Source: Purpureocillium takamizusanense
Taxonomy: Eukaryota; Ascomycota; Sordariomycetes; Hypocreales; Ophiocordycipitaceae
Assembly (NCBI RefSeq): GCF_022605165.1
Contig: NC_063068.1
Coordinates: 2,480,001 to 2,544,000 of the forward strand
Reading direction: 5' to 3'
DNA length: 64,000 bases
The notes beneath the pieces are model-generated. The model saw only the letters and a program-made list of their open reading frames with translations, was not told where the DNA came from and did not search any database. Both the position numbers and the translations under genes were made by a program. Shown here one piece after another: positions 13,522 to 26,040 of this stretch (the first letter of the stretch is position 1; the number at the start of each line of letters is the position of its first letter).

Positions 13522-14142
13522 CGCTGCGTGTGACAGAGGGCGGTGCGGCTCGTTGGCACTGATGCGGGGGAGGGATGCCTCGCGCCGGAATGATGGATGA
13601 ACGATTATTGGCACGCAACCAGAAGCACTGCAGAGGAACCTATAGCGGGGAGCTCGATCCAAGCTACGAAGTACAGTATACGTACACCATGGTATCACGT
13701 GACCAAGCAGAGAGCCATGGCCTTAGCCGCCACGATGGATGTGACCAAGCTTGCCAGGGCAACACGAGGGCTTTGGCCAAGAGGAAAGCGTGAGCTTTTT
13801 ATTCGGAGAGAATCTTTAGCATGGCATGGATTACTTGGTTGCTCGCAGGATACTCCGAACTATACTGCGTACGAAGAAGTATTACAGGAGCTTCTGCCGT
13901 CGTGAGGGCCTGGCTGGCTTATGTCAGCTAACCACGTGACGCCCGTCGTCCCACTAGCCCCTCAACGCTCGGATATCGTCCACACACGAAATTGAAAAAT
14001 TCACTCCTGTCTGCTTGTGCCCGCTTCACGACCACGAGTCCCAGCAAGTGCCCCATCATCGCACTCTGGCTTGTGAAGGCTTCGCATAGCCCTGACAACT
14101 CCTCGCACCGACAAAGTCAACCCACAGAGGAGGTTGCCCAGC
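13522..14142. promoter_or_regulatory. Divergent promoter between the Hub1-like and eIF3a genes
   Basis: This 621-bp spacer separates two divergently transcribed genes, so it should carry both promoters and leaders. It contains GTAC-rich motifs (near 13669-13684 and 13865-13880) and CACGTGAC elements near 13695-13701 and 13933-13940. The AATTGAAAAATTCA stretch near 13990 is the most AT-rich part. No frame has recognisable protein features. Confidence 0.55.
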
Positions 14143-17100
14143 ATGGTGCGTCACGACATTCCTCCGTCGATCAGCCACCCTCAACATCGCCCTTCTACCC
14201 CTCCCCTTACCACGTCGTCGCCGCGTCGTTACGATACTAACGCCAGTTCTCCCGTCAGCCTCCTCCGCCGCACCAAAAGCCCGAAAATGTCCTGAAGCGC
14301 GCCCACGAGCTCATCGGGGTCAACCAGGCCTCCGCGGCCCTGACCCTGCTTCACGAGCACATCACCAGCAAGCGTTCGCGCAATGTTCCCATCGCCTCGC
14401 TTGAGCCCGTGATGCTCCTCCTCGTCGAGCTGTCCGTCGAACAAAAGAAGGGCAAGCTTGCCAAGGACGCGCTCTATCAGTACAAGAATATTTCGCAAAA
14501 CACCAACATCGCAACCATCGAGGTACTGTCTCCTTTCAGCGATGCGACGTAGGCCGTCATGCTAACGGACAGCAGCTGGTCTTGAAGAAGTTCATCGAGT
14601 TGGCCGTTGAGAAGGTCACCGCCGCCCAGGCCAAGGCCGACGAAGTGCAGTCTAACCTTGAAGCCACTGCCGCCACGTCCAACATCGACGATCTCGAGGC
14701 CACCGAGACCCCCGAGTCTATCCTCCTCGCCACCGTCTCCGGCGAGCAGTCTCGTGATCGCACGGACCGTGCCATCGTCACTCCCTGGCTCAAGTTCCTC
14801 TGGGAAGCGTACCGCACAGTTCTCGATATCCTCCGCAACAATGCCCGCCTCGAGATTCTGTACCAGAGCACAGCCATGCAGGCCTTTGACTTCTGCCTGA
14901 AATATACCCGCAAGACCGAGTTCCGAAGACTCTGCGAGCTTCTCCGCAATCATGTTCAGACGGCGGCCAAGTATTCTTCGCAGATGCACGCCATCAACCT
15001 GAGCGAGGCCGATACTCTGCAGCGTCATCTTGAGACGCGCTTCCAGCAGCTTAACGTCGCGGTTGAGCTTGAGCTATGGCAGGAGGCGTTCCGCAGCGTT
15101 GAGGATATTCACACCCTGCTGAACCTTAGCAAGCGCCCGCCCAAGAACATTATGATGGCCAACTACTACGAGAAGCTCACCCGCATCTTCCTTGTTGGCG
15201 AGAACTACTTGTTCCATGCCGCCGCCTGGTCGCGCTACTACACCCTGCTTCGGCAGTCATCCGCCCTAGTTGCCAGCGGCCAGGGCAAGAAGTCGGACAA
15301 CCCGCCCGCCTCTGATGCCGACCTCCAAAAGGCTGCTTCATTCGTTCTCTTGTCTGCTCTTGCCATTCCCGTCATTAGCACCACCCGATCCCGTGGCGCC
15401 ATGGTGGACTTCGACGAGGCTCGCAAGAACAAGAACTCCCGACTGACGCATCTTCTGGGCATGTCCCAGGCACCTACCCGTGCTCGTCTCTTCCGCGATG
15501 CGCTGTCCAAGTCTCTTCTCCAGCGCGCTCGCCCTGAGATCCGGGACCTCTTCAACATTCTTGAGGTCGACTTCCACCCCCTGTCCATCTGCAAGAAGAT
15601 CTCGCCCATCCTGACCAAGATCGGCGCCGATGCTGAGATGGAGCGCTACATCCTTCCTCTGCAGCAAGTCATCCTTACGAGACTTTTCCAGCAGCTGTCT
15701 CAAGTTTACGAGACAGTCGACCTGTCCTTCGTGGAGTCCCTCGCCCAGTTCCCCGAGCCTTATCAGGTCACTCGTGGCACCATTGAGAAGTTCATCATGA
15801 ATGGCAACAAGAAGGGCGACCTTGCTATCCGGATGGACCATGCCACCGGCGTTCTGAGCTTCGACAACGACGTCTTCTCGTCATCCAAGGCCGGCCACGC
15901 CGGCTCTGGTGCTGGCTCCTCTGAGTCGAAGACCGGCACCGTCCAGCGTCTGCAGAGCACTCCTTCAGAGATTGTCCGCTCGCAGCTCACGCGCCTTGTT
16001 AGGTCATTGTATACCACCTGTCACTACATTGACCCCGAATTCAATAAGGAGCGCATTGCTGCTCGTAATGCGGCACTTGCTCGCGCCAAGGCTGGCGCGG
16101 AGCAGGAGCACCTCGAGACTCTTGCTCGCAAGGAAATCATCCAGAAGCGTAAAGAAGAGGCCTCCGAGATCCAAGCCAAGCGAGAAAAGGAGAACGCTCG
16201 CCAGAAGCGTCTCCGCGAGCAGGCCCTTCAGGAGGCTGAGGACAGGCGTCTGGAGGCCGAGCAGAAGGAGCGCGAGGCTAAGCGCATGAAGGCCGAGCAC
16301 GACCGTGTTCGCAAGGAGGAGCTTAAGAAGCAGATTGCCGACCTCAAGATGAGCGACAAGGCTCTCGACATCGACCTGGACGACCTGGACAACCTGGACA
16401 GCAACCGACTCCGTGCCATGAAGCTCGCCCAGCTGGAGCGTGAGAAGAATGATGTCAACGAGAAGCTGCGCATCACCGGTAAGCGCATGGATCACCTGGA
16501 GCGCGCCTACCGTAAGGAAGAGGTGAAGAAGCTGGGTGATGACTACGCAAAGCAGGTTGAGGAGGACCGCTCAATCTACGAAAAGGTCACGGCCAAGACG
16601 CTCAAGGAGGCCGAGGAAAAGCACAAAGAGAGCGTTGAGCTCAAGCATCGTCTCAGCCGCCTTGTCCCTATCTATGAGAAGTTCAGGAGCAACCTGCACG
16701 AGCGCCGGCGCGATGAGTTTGAGAAGCGCCGCAAGGATGCGGAGCGCGAGCTGGAGAAGCAAATTGCCGGTCGCAAGAAGGAGCACCGCGATCGCAAGCT
16801 GCGTGAGAAGCGGGAACGCGAGGAGAAAGAGCGCCAGCTTCGCGAGGCCGAGGAGCGCGCCGCCCGCGAGAAGGAGGAGCAGCGCCAGCGCGACGAGGCC
16901 AGAAAGGCCGAGCTGGCCAAGCTCAAGGAGCAGCGCGAGAAAGAGCGGCAGGAGATGCTGGAGAAGGCGGCCCTGCAACAGCGTCGTGAGGAGGAAGCTC
17001 TGGCACGCCGCAAGGCCGAGAAAGAAAAGGGCGGACTTCCGACACGGACAGAGACGCCCGAAGGCGCCCGCAGGCCGCCTGTCATCGGTTCTGGCAAGTG

Positions 17101-17482
17101 GCGCGAGCGAGAAGCTTCGGGGAGCGCCGCGGGCAGTGCTGCTGCGCCGCCGTCGCGGACTGCCCCTCCCATGGAGCGGACAGAGTCGAACGATCGCCCT
17201 TCGGCAGGTGGTCCTCCTCGTCTGCAGCTCGCTGGCGGCAACAAGCCGAGCTGGCGAGAGCGCGAAGCTGCCAGGATCGCAGCTGGAGGGGCTCCCGCCG
17301 ACAAGGACAGCGCCGCGCCGCCGCCAAGGAACTTCGGATCGCGCGGTGCCCCCATGGAGCGCGGCGATTCGGGTCGTGGAGAGAATGGCCGGACGGAGTC
17401 GCCTGTCCCCCCTGCCGAGGCCCTGCCGGCTTCGCGGGCTCCCGGGAAGTGGGTGCCTCCTCACATGAGGAATGCGGCGTAA
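14143..17482 (+). CDS. Eukaryotic translation initiation factor 3 subunit a (eIF3a/TIF32)
   Basis: Three coding exons, 14143-14145, 14259-14522 and 14576-17482, give 1057 residues, close to other fungal eIF3a. The first coding exon is only the ATG; intron 1 (113 bp) has a TACTAAC branch at 14235-14241, and the acceptor at 14258 yields [20 protein letters not shown], which fits the family start. Intron 2 is 53 bp. The N-terminal helical repeats lead into the PCI region at about residues 320-500. A long charged Glu/Arg/Lys coiled coil follows (about 540-890), then a Gly/Pro/Ser tail ending KWVPPHMRN. eIF3a scaffolds eIF3 on the 40S subunit and helps recruit mRNA. Identity is certain from overall sequence; only the splice choice at the start is inferred. 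Confidence 0.97.
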
Positions 17483-20400
17483 AGAGGAGGACGACAGGGC
17501 GGGGAGGACGGCATGGGCTGCAACTGATCTTTGCATTGGCGTTTCGGGAGAAGGGGACTGGCCGTGGTGCATGTACTGTACTCTAGTGCTCAGTCTAAAT
17601 GTCGGTGCTCTTGAGGCCCCGTCGAGCACGGCACAGAATGGAAAGAAAAGGTAGCTTTCGATGCAATGCACGACGCAAGGAGGGATGCCTTCACCGCAAG
17701 TCGGTTCTCGAAACAACGGACTGTATGTCATGCGCGCTGCACGTCGATCGCGGACCGCGGTCGTGCTGAATGTGCTTATGTTCAGGGATCGCCCCGTAGA
17801 AGTCAAGGCTGCACACCCTTGACGGGTGAGAGCCTGAGTTGCTCTCGACTAGGTAGGTTTGTATAGATAGCCGGACAGCCGGCATCGAGGTGAGCCAACG
17901 ATCGACCCACCGTGAGGCACGTTTGCTTCTCCCTCGACTAAGTACTGCGTCAGTAGTCGGTCACTCCGTTCAAAGTGCTCGTATCATCCTTGACCGGCAA
18001 AAGGATCCGGCAGCAACCAGCCTGAATGCCAGGGTCGCGGTCACCGTGGTCGACTCCGATTGGAAAAGGCGCGCAGTCGAGAGTGCACGCCGTCCGCTGC
18101 ATTGCCGACACTGCTCCTGCGGAATACGAGATATACAGTTTACATCATGCTACTAAGATAGGTAGTGGGCGCCATTCTAACGACGGTGGTCTACGACCAG
18201 CTCGCACCTCTTGACAGCTGGCGGCAGCGAGCGCACTTCTGATGATACTTGCCTTTTCTTTTCTTTTCTCTTCTTTTCTTTTACTTTCCCTTCGTATTTG
18301 ACCATGTCTCTCTTTCTTTTGCGATGCAAACGTTTCGTCCTCATCTGTGAAGAAGGTGCTGTTCCTTGCTGTCTGTTCCTGGACCAAGGGAACACCTGAC
18401 GGGGGACGGTCGTTTCCATGACGGCCCACGATGAATCGCTTTGGTCGAGCGTCTTTTTTTGAAAGGAAAAAAAATTCACCGGTGTTTCAGATCGAAAGAC
18501 GATGCAACCCCAGAGAGGTTGAAAGACACTTAAGCTGGGGCTGCGACGCACGGACGCGAGCAACCACCTCGTTGCTGAATAAACACTGGTCGAATACAAT
18601 GGCAGGAACGGTGCAGAATAAACACGGGCCGACGCAGGGACAGGGCCGGCTGCCACACCGCGGCCGACGCCAGAAGCAAGCGGAAGCTGAGCACGGCAGA
18701 GCCTCGACAACTCCCCTGATCCATGGCAGCCAAGGGCCCCGCGGGTGTTGCTGCGGACAGGGTGTTGGGAGCATCCGGTCATGTCATGCATAAAGAACAG
18801 TGAGCCTCGGTAGCCACACAGCAAGGCACAGTTTCGGCGTACCTTGAGAGGACTGGCATCACCAACTACATCGGGGGGCCGCCATGCTGGCCAATGATGG
18901 GCGGGACGCGTTGGGCTGAATTCGATAGCTCAGGTGAGTTCCATGGGCAGCCTGCCTGCTCGGACGGCATGTGAGCATGGCGAGGTGCCCAAGGGCTACG
19001 TGGCTGCGGCCGCACGAGTGAGAAGCCTTTGTCCCTCGGATCCGGACGGCTCGACAAATTATGCAGCCGTCCCAGCGAGCGGGCTATCCCTGACTCTGCG
19101 TCGTCGTTTCCATCGTACTGGCCTCTCTATGATCCAAGGGCAGCTCGGCTAGGAAAGCAAACCACCGACTTTGCCCAATGCCGTGCGTGCTCAGACCCGT
19201 CATTTCGACCGGTACAATATGTATTGTGTTGCAGGACAGCATCTACGCTTTGTTTAAGCAGAACTTCTTCCGGCGAATAGCGGGCATCACTATGCGACAA
19301 TGGAGGTGGTGGTGCTCAACCCAGACAAATGAAGCACGGGTGACGAATTTTCTGCTCGAGTTGGCTATGGCACCGCCCCCCCCCCCCCCCCGGCCCACCG
19401 GTCCCGCTGTGGAGAATGAAGACCAGTTCTCTTAAGTCTCGGCCGCTTGAACGGCCGCAGACGAGAGCTCGAGGCTCACGACTTCCAAAAGTGTCTCGTT
19501 TGCCTTGTGGGGGAGCCGCGGACGATTCTTTCGGGGCGAAGCTGAAAGGCCCAGCCAGGGGTGGCCCCTGGCAGTGGAAGGTTGAGTGTTCTGGGCTCAC
19601 ATCCATGGGGGCCACCAAATAAGCTGCGCTGTGCAGACGAGTTGCCGCCAACGCTACCAATGTCCGCTAAACATACGCTATCTACAATGATCCGGCGGCT
19701 CCGAAGCTCGCACAGTCCCGTTCGACCGGATGTCTGTGGGCCAAGCCAGAGTGACCTGAGGCAGTTGTGGAGAGAGGCTAGAGCATCGAACGGTTTGCGT
19801 TTGTTTATGGCTGGGCGAGCTTTCTTCAGGCCAGCCACGCAAACCGGACGACGTGCCGAGGGCGTCAAGGCTGGTGGGCTGGCTGTGCAAGTCGAAGACC
19901 AAACTCTATTAATAGGCACCAGATGCGTAGTTGGCCAGCTCGTGGGCTGGGGGAGGCGGAATGCCGAGCATAATATCAAGGCTAGCTGGTCCGTATTGCT
20001 TCGTGCGTTACTTCGAAGATGCACTTACATATATAATGCAACCAGACGCAGCGTGACCCGTTGGCGTGCCGTCGTGACTGCAGCAAGTATTGGCAGCTGG
20101 TGCTGCTCTTCTGCTCGGTCCGTCGTCTTGGCAGCCGGCAAGTCGGGATAGCCAGCATAGGAGCAAGCGGCGGCTCCATGCCGGCGGGGATTATACGAAG
20201 CAACATCGACGCTAACGCGGCCGAGGGGGCGGGAAGCTGGCGACGGGGATCACCCCGTGAGATGCGGAATGCGAATGCTGGGAGATGTGTGGTACAGCAC
20301 TGGGATGCTGGAGGGAGGCGTGAGCAGTTGATGATGAGTGGCCGATCGGAGCATCGCCATTGTCCTGACCTTGCTGCGACGGCGGGAGGGACGGGGCGCG

Positions 20401-22453
20401 GCTGATCATCCTCGAGCCGGGGCAAGCAATATCACGTCAGGACCAGCTGTTTCAGCCAGACCGCCGGGCCTGTCGGGTGGCTGTGTGCCTGGATTGGGAT
20501 CAACGGCAACGTCAATGGGAGGAGGGCTGCTCGGTATCCTACCCGACGGAGAGTTCGATTCGAATTCAGATCGCCGACGCGTGTTGGCAACCAACCTACA
20601 AAGTCGTAAATGTTGGGGCCACGGCCAGCGGGGTCCAGCAGCCCCCCCCCCCCCGCCCTCTCCCTCCCAATGCATGGCTCGGGTGACGCCGAGGCCCAGG
20701 GCGGGAAAGTCTGAGCGTTTACCAAGTGGATGTTGGTTGTGTTTGCGTTCGTCGAGGGGGGTGGGCGGCGGCGAGAGCAAAGCAAAATGACTTACTCGGG
20801 CGCCTGTGGGAAGATGCAATGGGTGACGGATCTGGACGGGAGCGGAAGTTGGTGCTAGAAGGCAAATCCGTACCTAGGGTTGGCGGGGTCCAGGCCCTGC
20901 CGCTAATGCAGGTCGCCCCTGGCCCGACGCGATTCGAAGTTGCCTCAACTGAGGGCGCTTGGGCGGCGGGGCCTGAAGGCGTCCTGTGCCTGAGGCGGCT
21001 TCGTGCTCGGGTGCTGTGGCGCCGCCAAGGAGGGAAGGAAGTGACGTCGCACTGCACTTGCACTGGGAGCGGCGCCGCTCCAGCTCCAGCTACTAGAGGG
21101 CATGAAGGAACGATTAGTAACGTGGTGCCTGCACCACCCATCGTCCGGCATAGGAGGCAAGGTTAGTAGTTCATCTCCACACTTTGCATCCGACGGGGCG
21201 CTCGCCTTCGATGCTGTGCAACAACCCGCTGCGTGAGAGCCTCCAGCTTATTCGTGAATCGTTACACCGTGGTGCGCCAGCTTCTACGGAGTACATGAGA
21301 GAGAAGATGGCTCGATGGGAGGGAAAGAGCAAATACGTAAACAGGACGAGAACAAATGTCACGGCTTCGACGTACGCATTCGACGCTCCGCACGAGCCTC
21401 GACGACGGTCCGTCGCCGACCACGTACATACTGTACTAACCGGCCACTATAACGTTAGTTACATATCCAGCGCGTCCAGCACAGACCGGCAGCGAGCCGA
21501 AGCCCTCTGGCGCCCACCGCGCTCGCTCGGGGGGGGGTCATGGGTGCCCCATCCTGCTGGTTGCTTGCTAGGTCAGCCCTGGCCTCTTTGGCTAACGAAC
21601 TTTAGGACCACCACGTCAACGACGACCACGACGACGAGAGCACCCGAGCCATCCCTGCGCGCGCCTGGGGGAGCGAACAGGCCCCCCGACGAACGGTGGA
21701 GAGCGGGCGTATCCAGAGCGGAGCGGCACACGGTCCATGCGGCCTGCATCTTCTCTGCTGCAGTGCTACGCACATACTACATACAGACATTAGTACAGTA
21801 CGTACGTGGCACGTACTCCATCTTCCACCAACGGCGCTTGCTTCCCCTGCCGCCGCCGTCATGGACCTGAAGGCGCGGCTCAGCCGAGATCCTTGATCCC
21901 GCTCCGTCTTCCCTCACTCACCATCAGCTCGACCAGCTCGGCCGCTCGCTCCGACCAGGGCCAGGGTTCTGAGCTGGCCGTGTACAGTACAGTTCAGTAC
22001 GCCATTGTACCACCAAGTAACAACTTTGCCAGCGCAAGGCCCTAGCGCGAGTAGTCGGCGGCTCAACTTGGCAACGTCTTATTGTTTGCCGCGCCGATTT
22101 CCTTCTCTGGATCCTGATTGCGATCCCTTGCCCACCATGCCAGCTGATGGGGGGGGCCCAGGCCTGACCTGAATGCCGAGTTGGCGCAGGGATCGCGGGG
22201 TCGGGACGCAGAAGATGGCGTCCGGTGGCTCATGGCTCGGGGCAAGTGTCCGGCTCATGGGTTGGAGTATAGACGGGGACGACTGTTCGAGAGGAAAGGA
22301 TCATTATTTAAACCCATGGCATCCTCCATGCTTTACCATCGCCGAGCTCTTCAGCCTCGTCGACATCCGTCTGGACGACTCCGGGTTTCTTCTAGCTTCA
22401 TACAGTCGTTATATCCCTCTTGTTCGTTTTAGCCCCCTTTCCCTTCTCTCGTA
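17483..22453. other. Five-kilobase gene-free region; right end is the WSC gene promoter
   Basis: No protein-like frame was found on either strand. The longest frames (for example 19561-20151 plus and 18177-18824 minus) are low complexity and antisense to each other. The stretch holds C runs at 19376-19391 and 20642-20654, a TTTTC-rich tract near 18254-18282, and GTAC-type motifs near 21775-21812. A TATTTAAA box at 22305-22312 followed by CT-rich sequence is the likely promoter and leader of the WSC gene starting at 22454. A non-coding RNA or fast-evolving small gene cannot be excluded. Confidence 0.55.
22305..22312 (+). promoter_or_regulatory. TATA-like box of the WSC gene
   Basis: TATTTAAA lies 142 bp upstream of the WSC start codon and is followed by a CT-rich leader. 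Position and sequence fit a core promoter; no transcript evidence is available. Confidence 0.45.
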
Positions 22454-24620
22454 ATGCGGTCGTTTACGGCTGCTGCGGCGGCACTGGCCGTCGTCCCGCT
22501 CACTCAGGCGTGGAACATCCAGCTGCCCCCATGTCTTGAAGAGTTCAAGCCGTTTGTCAAATCCGGCTGCTTCCAGGATAGTACCGGCAAGGCCCTCGTC
22601 TACCGTGGCAACGGGAACAACTTCACCGTCGAGTCCTGCGTTGCCGAGTGCAAGGGTACGTCGCCCCCCGTGATACTGGTCTGAACTACTCACTGACACA
22701 AGAGATTCTCAAGGTAACGGCTTTCGCTACGCTGGTCTCAAGTACTATGGTGTCTGCTTCTGTGGCGCCACCGTGAACGCGCCTCAGGTTGATGAGTCCA
22801 AGTGCAACCTCCCGTGCACCGCCAACAAGAATGAGAACTGCGGCGGCAACGACGCCCTCTCCGTCTGGCAGGACCCGACTTTCCCCAAGGGGCCAGACGA
22901 TACCACCGTCGACAGCTACAAGTCGCTCGGCTGCTACACCGACAAGGGACCGGGCCGCACCTTGTCGTGGGACTCAGGAGCCGACGGCGCTACCTTGACC
23001 ACCAAATCGTGCTTGGCCGCCTGCGAGAAGCAGGGCTACCCGTATGCTGGTACTGAGTTCGGCAAGGAGTGCTACTGCGGTAGCGTTCTGGCCAACAACA
23101 CGGCCAAGACGGATGATGCCCAGTGCAACGTGCCCTGCGCGGGCGACTCCTCCGACAAGTGCGGTGGCCGCAGCGTGCTGAACCTCTACGTTGCCACGGA
23201 CCTCGAGTCCCTGGAGCCCTGCGGATACAAGCCTCCCACAACCACCACCACCACAGCTGTGACCACGAAGCCCACGGAGACTACCACCACCAAGCCTGGC
23301 CAGGACACCACCACTACCAAGCCTGGTCAGGATACTACTACCACTACCAAGCCTGGCCAGGACACGACGACGTGCACAGATTCGACCACGACCACTAAGC
23401 CTGGTCAGGATACCACCACCACCACCAAGCCCGGCCAGGATACCACCACCACCACCAAGCCCGGCCAGGACACGACGACGTGCACGGATTCGACCACGAC
23501 CACCAAGCCAGGCCAGGACACGACTACCACCACCAAGCCCGGTCAGGATACTACTACTACGACCAAGCCCGGCCAGGACACGACTACCACCAAGCCTGGC
23601 CAGGACACGACGACCAAACCGACGACGACGAACGGCTCTCCCACGACAACGACCTCGTCGCTCTGCACGGCCACGCACACGAGCCCTCCTCCCAAGTGCG
23701 AGTGGCAGATCGGCAACTGGTGTGCTCCGCCTCTGCCTGACTGGCACAACAAGCTTGAGTGCCTCGTGGCGGCCAAGACGTGTGAACTCCAGGGTGTTTC
23801 GTGCTTCGCCAAGGCCGGCTTCCCGGCTGTTATCGACTGCTTCAAGTTCACCAAGTGGTGCATCGCGATCAAGGCGCACTGCTTGACCGACTGCCTCGTC
23901 CACAAGGGATGCAGCAAGCCCGACTGCTGGGACAAAAACAAGCCCGGTCCTGGGCACCCCCCGTCGACCAGCACGACGGTCTACCCCTGCCCGCCGTCGA
24001 CGACGCTCAAGCCGACGACGACCAAGCCCCCGGTGACAACGTCGTGCGCCCCGGAGCCGACCAACATCTGCACGCAGCCCACCAACGACAAGTGGGGCTA
24101 CGGACCGGGCAAGCCCGTGGGCGGCATCCCGCTGCCAGCGGTGTGCTGCAACGACATCGAGGACGATTTCAAGAGAAACCCCTTCAAGCTGTACAACGAC
24201 CCTGACAGCAAGAAGTGCCCGTCGTTCCCCTGGCCCAGCCGTCCCAATGTGTGCCAGGACGCCTGCGAGGAGCAGTATGAGGACTGCCGCGATGCGTATG
24301 TCAAGGGCTGCAAGACTCTGGGCCGCAAGCGCAGCATCGGTCTCAGCGCCCGCGAGGCCGAGACCACGTCGGCGCAGGACGTGGAGTTTGAGCGCCGCTG
24401 GCTGCTCTCGTGGGGCAGCGGCGACCAGGCTTCGTGCTCTTCGACGGGCGACCTCTGGTCGTGGGGCGGCAAGGGATCCGACTCGCCGTCCTGCTGGGGC
24501 AAGGGCGGCAACACGCCGGACAAGGCGCTCCTGAGGTGCAAGGCGCAGTACCAGGACTGCTTGGTGGTCAACAAGAAGGTCGACCCCGGTGACAAGTGCC
24601 GCACTTGGTGCAAGAAGTAG
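22454..24620 (+). CDS. Secreted protein with two WSC domains, Thr/Pro repeat stalk and Cys-rich tail
   Basis: Two exons, 22454-22655 and 22714-24620, encode 702 residues. Residues 1-19 form a signal peptide (hydrophobic core, cleavage after TQA). Two WSC domains follow, about 31-115 and 135-225, each with the spaced cysteines and the CFCG or CYCG and CGG signatures of this putative carbohydrate-binding module. Residues about 243-376 are a Thr-rich stalk with ten copies of a Lys-Pro-Gly-Gln-Asp-Thr unit separated by Thr runs, twice interrupted by Cys-Thr-Asp-Ser; it is likely heavily O-mannosylated. The remaining 320 residues are Cys- and Trp-rich with a Lys-Arg kexin-like site near residue 600. 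There is no obvious C-terminal membrane anchor, unlike yeast Wsc stress sensors, so a wall or extracellular protein is more likely than a sensor. The C-terminal half is unrecognised. Confidence 0.85.
23280..23620 (+). repeat. In-frame minisatellite encoding the Thr-Lys-Pro-Gly-Gln-Asp stalk
   Basis: Ten degenerate copies of a roughly 30-bp unit encode Thr-rich KPGQD repeats inside the WSC protein. They form a higher-order pattern, with Cys-Thr-Asp-Ser inserts after the third and sixth copies. Length variation between isolates is expected, as in other fungal surface proteins. Confidence 0.85.
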
Positions 24621-26040
24621 AGCGGCCCTCCGTCTCGATACTTGACGGGGCGTCGTGTCTCAGTCTGTTGGGACACGGAAATGTGGGAAAATCCAATGAA
24701 AAGGCGGCTGTGAAGTCCCCAGCCCTCGATGGTGATTTGTACACGATCCTTACCACGTCCTCCGTACATTTTCTGTAAATATTATTAGTAATGCCTAGCT
24801 TGAGACTCAAATCGTGATTGAGCTCACTACTCACTGCATCCTGGACTCGAGACAAGCGATGCCAATCCCAGTTTATGGCCGCTTGTCCTCTGTGATACCT
24901 ACCTCCTCGTACTCCACACATTGTTGGACGAGCACGCGTCAAGGCCGTCGTCCCCGGAGTCGGGCACAACATATATTGGTGGCGCAAGCCACTCAGGGCC
25001 CGTGTAATTCCCCCCCCCCCCTTCACATCTACGTATGTGCATGTGCAGTTGGGCGCCTCCGCGGCGCGCCGATCGTCCCATCTCTCGGGCGTGCATCTCC
25101 GTTGTTGGCGAGCGGGGACCATTTTTGGCCCTCCCTCCCTCTCACATCATCACCTCAGGACCCCATGATGCAGCAGCCACAGCAGCGCCTTTCCGGCCAA
25201 CCGGAGAAAGAAAGTACGCAGTAAGTTGGGTTACGGTACATAGGTAGTGGAGGGGATCGACCGTCAGCTTGTCTGCCACGGCCACGGACCCGGCCTGCCT
25301 GCCTGCATGCATTCATGCATGGCAAAGAAAAGTCGGAGCAAATATGTACATGAGCAAGCAAGGGCAATTGATGGCGATGCTCCGGTTAGCGGAGGAAGGG
25401 AGGGGGGGTTACTGTTTTGGTCCTGCTTGTCCTTTGGTGCGAACCCCCCTCCCCCCTTTTCCTTCTCTTTCCTATGCGTGCTACGAAGGGGAGAGACATG
25501 GATGAGTTGTCGTTGTTCAGGAAGTATCGACGTGCATGCGTGAGATGCGACGTCGGATACCGGCACTTGAATAACGGTCAAATGTCTTTTTATGACCGTC
25601 GTGTGAGGTCTAGGGTGGATAGACCACTAACAGCCAGCCGCCTCAAAACTTTTCAATAACTAACGTGTTTGTGCGAATGTGTATACGTACCTTCCTAGGA
25701 CGCCAATCCCTCCTGCGTCGTCCCCGACCCTACTTCGTACATGCACAACCCCCCTCCTGCTCGTCTCATCGCGAAGTGGCGTCTCACGTCACCTTTCGAC
25801 TTCCCTACCTCTCCATTCAGATGTCGGTCAGAAATAAAACCAGGCGTGCACCCGGGACCGCATCCCCCTCCATTTAAGTCCACACAGACGCTTCACGCAA
25901 CCCCACATAATTTCTCATCGCGATATCTTGGAATCATCTGACACGCGACGATCATCGGTCGACTCTTACTGACCTTTGACTGCTAGAAGCTCGGGAAAGG
26001 GGGAAGAAATTGACCAGCGAGTAGTCATCCTACAGAGATC
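24621..26040. other. Gene-free spacer, WSC 3'UTR to DFG10-like promoter
   Basis: It contains a 12-C run at 25010-25021, CCTGCCTGCATGCATTCATGCATG-type simple sequence near 25290-25320, and GTAC motifs near 25226-25240 and 25683-25700. The last few hundred bases before 26041 should be the promoter and leader of the reductase gene. No frame has recognisable features. Confidence 0.55.

Noticed and set aside
19561..20151. 196-codon plus-strand open frame
   Set aside because: Composition is typical of GC-rich noise and an antisense frame of similar length covers it; no splice pattern extends it.
22974..23957. 327-codon minus-strand frame opposite the WSC gene
   Set aside because: It is a shadow of the Thr/Lys/Pro repeat and Cys-rich codons; the plus-strand frame has the signal peptide, domains and a sound intron.
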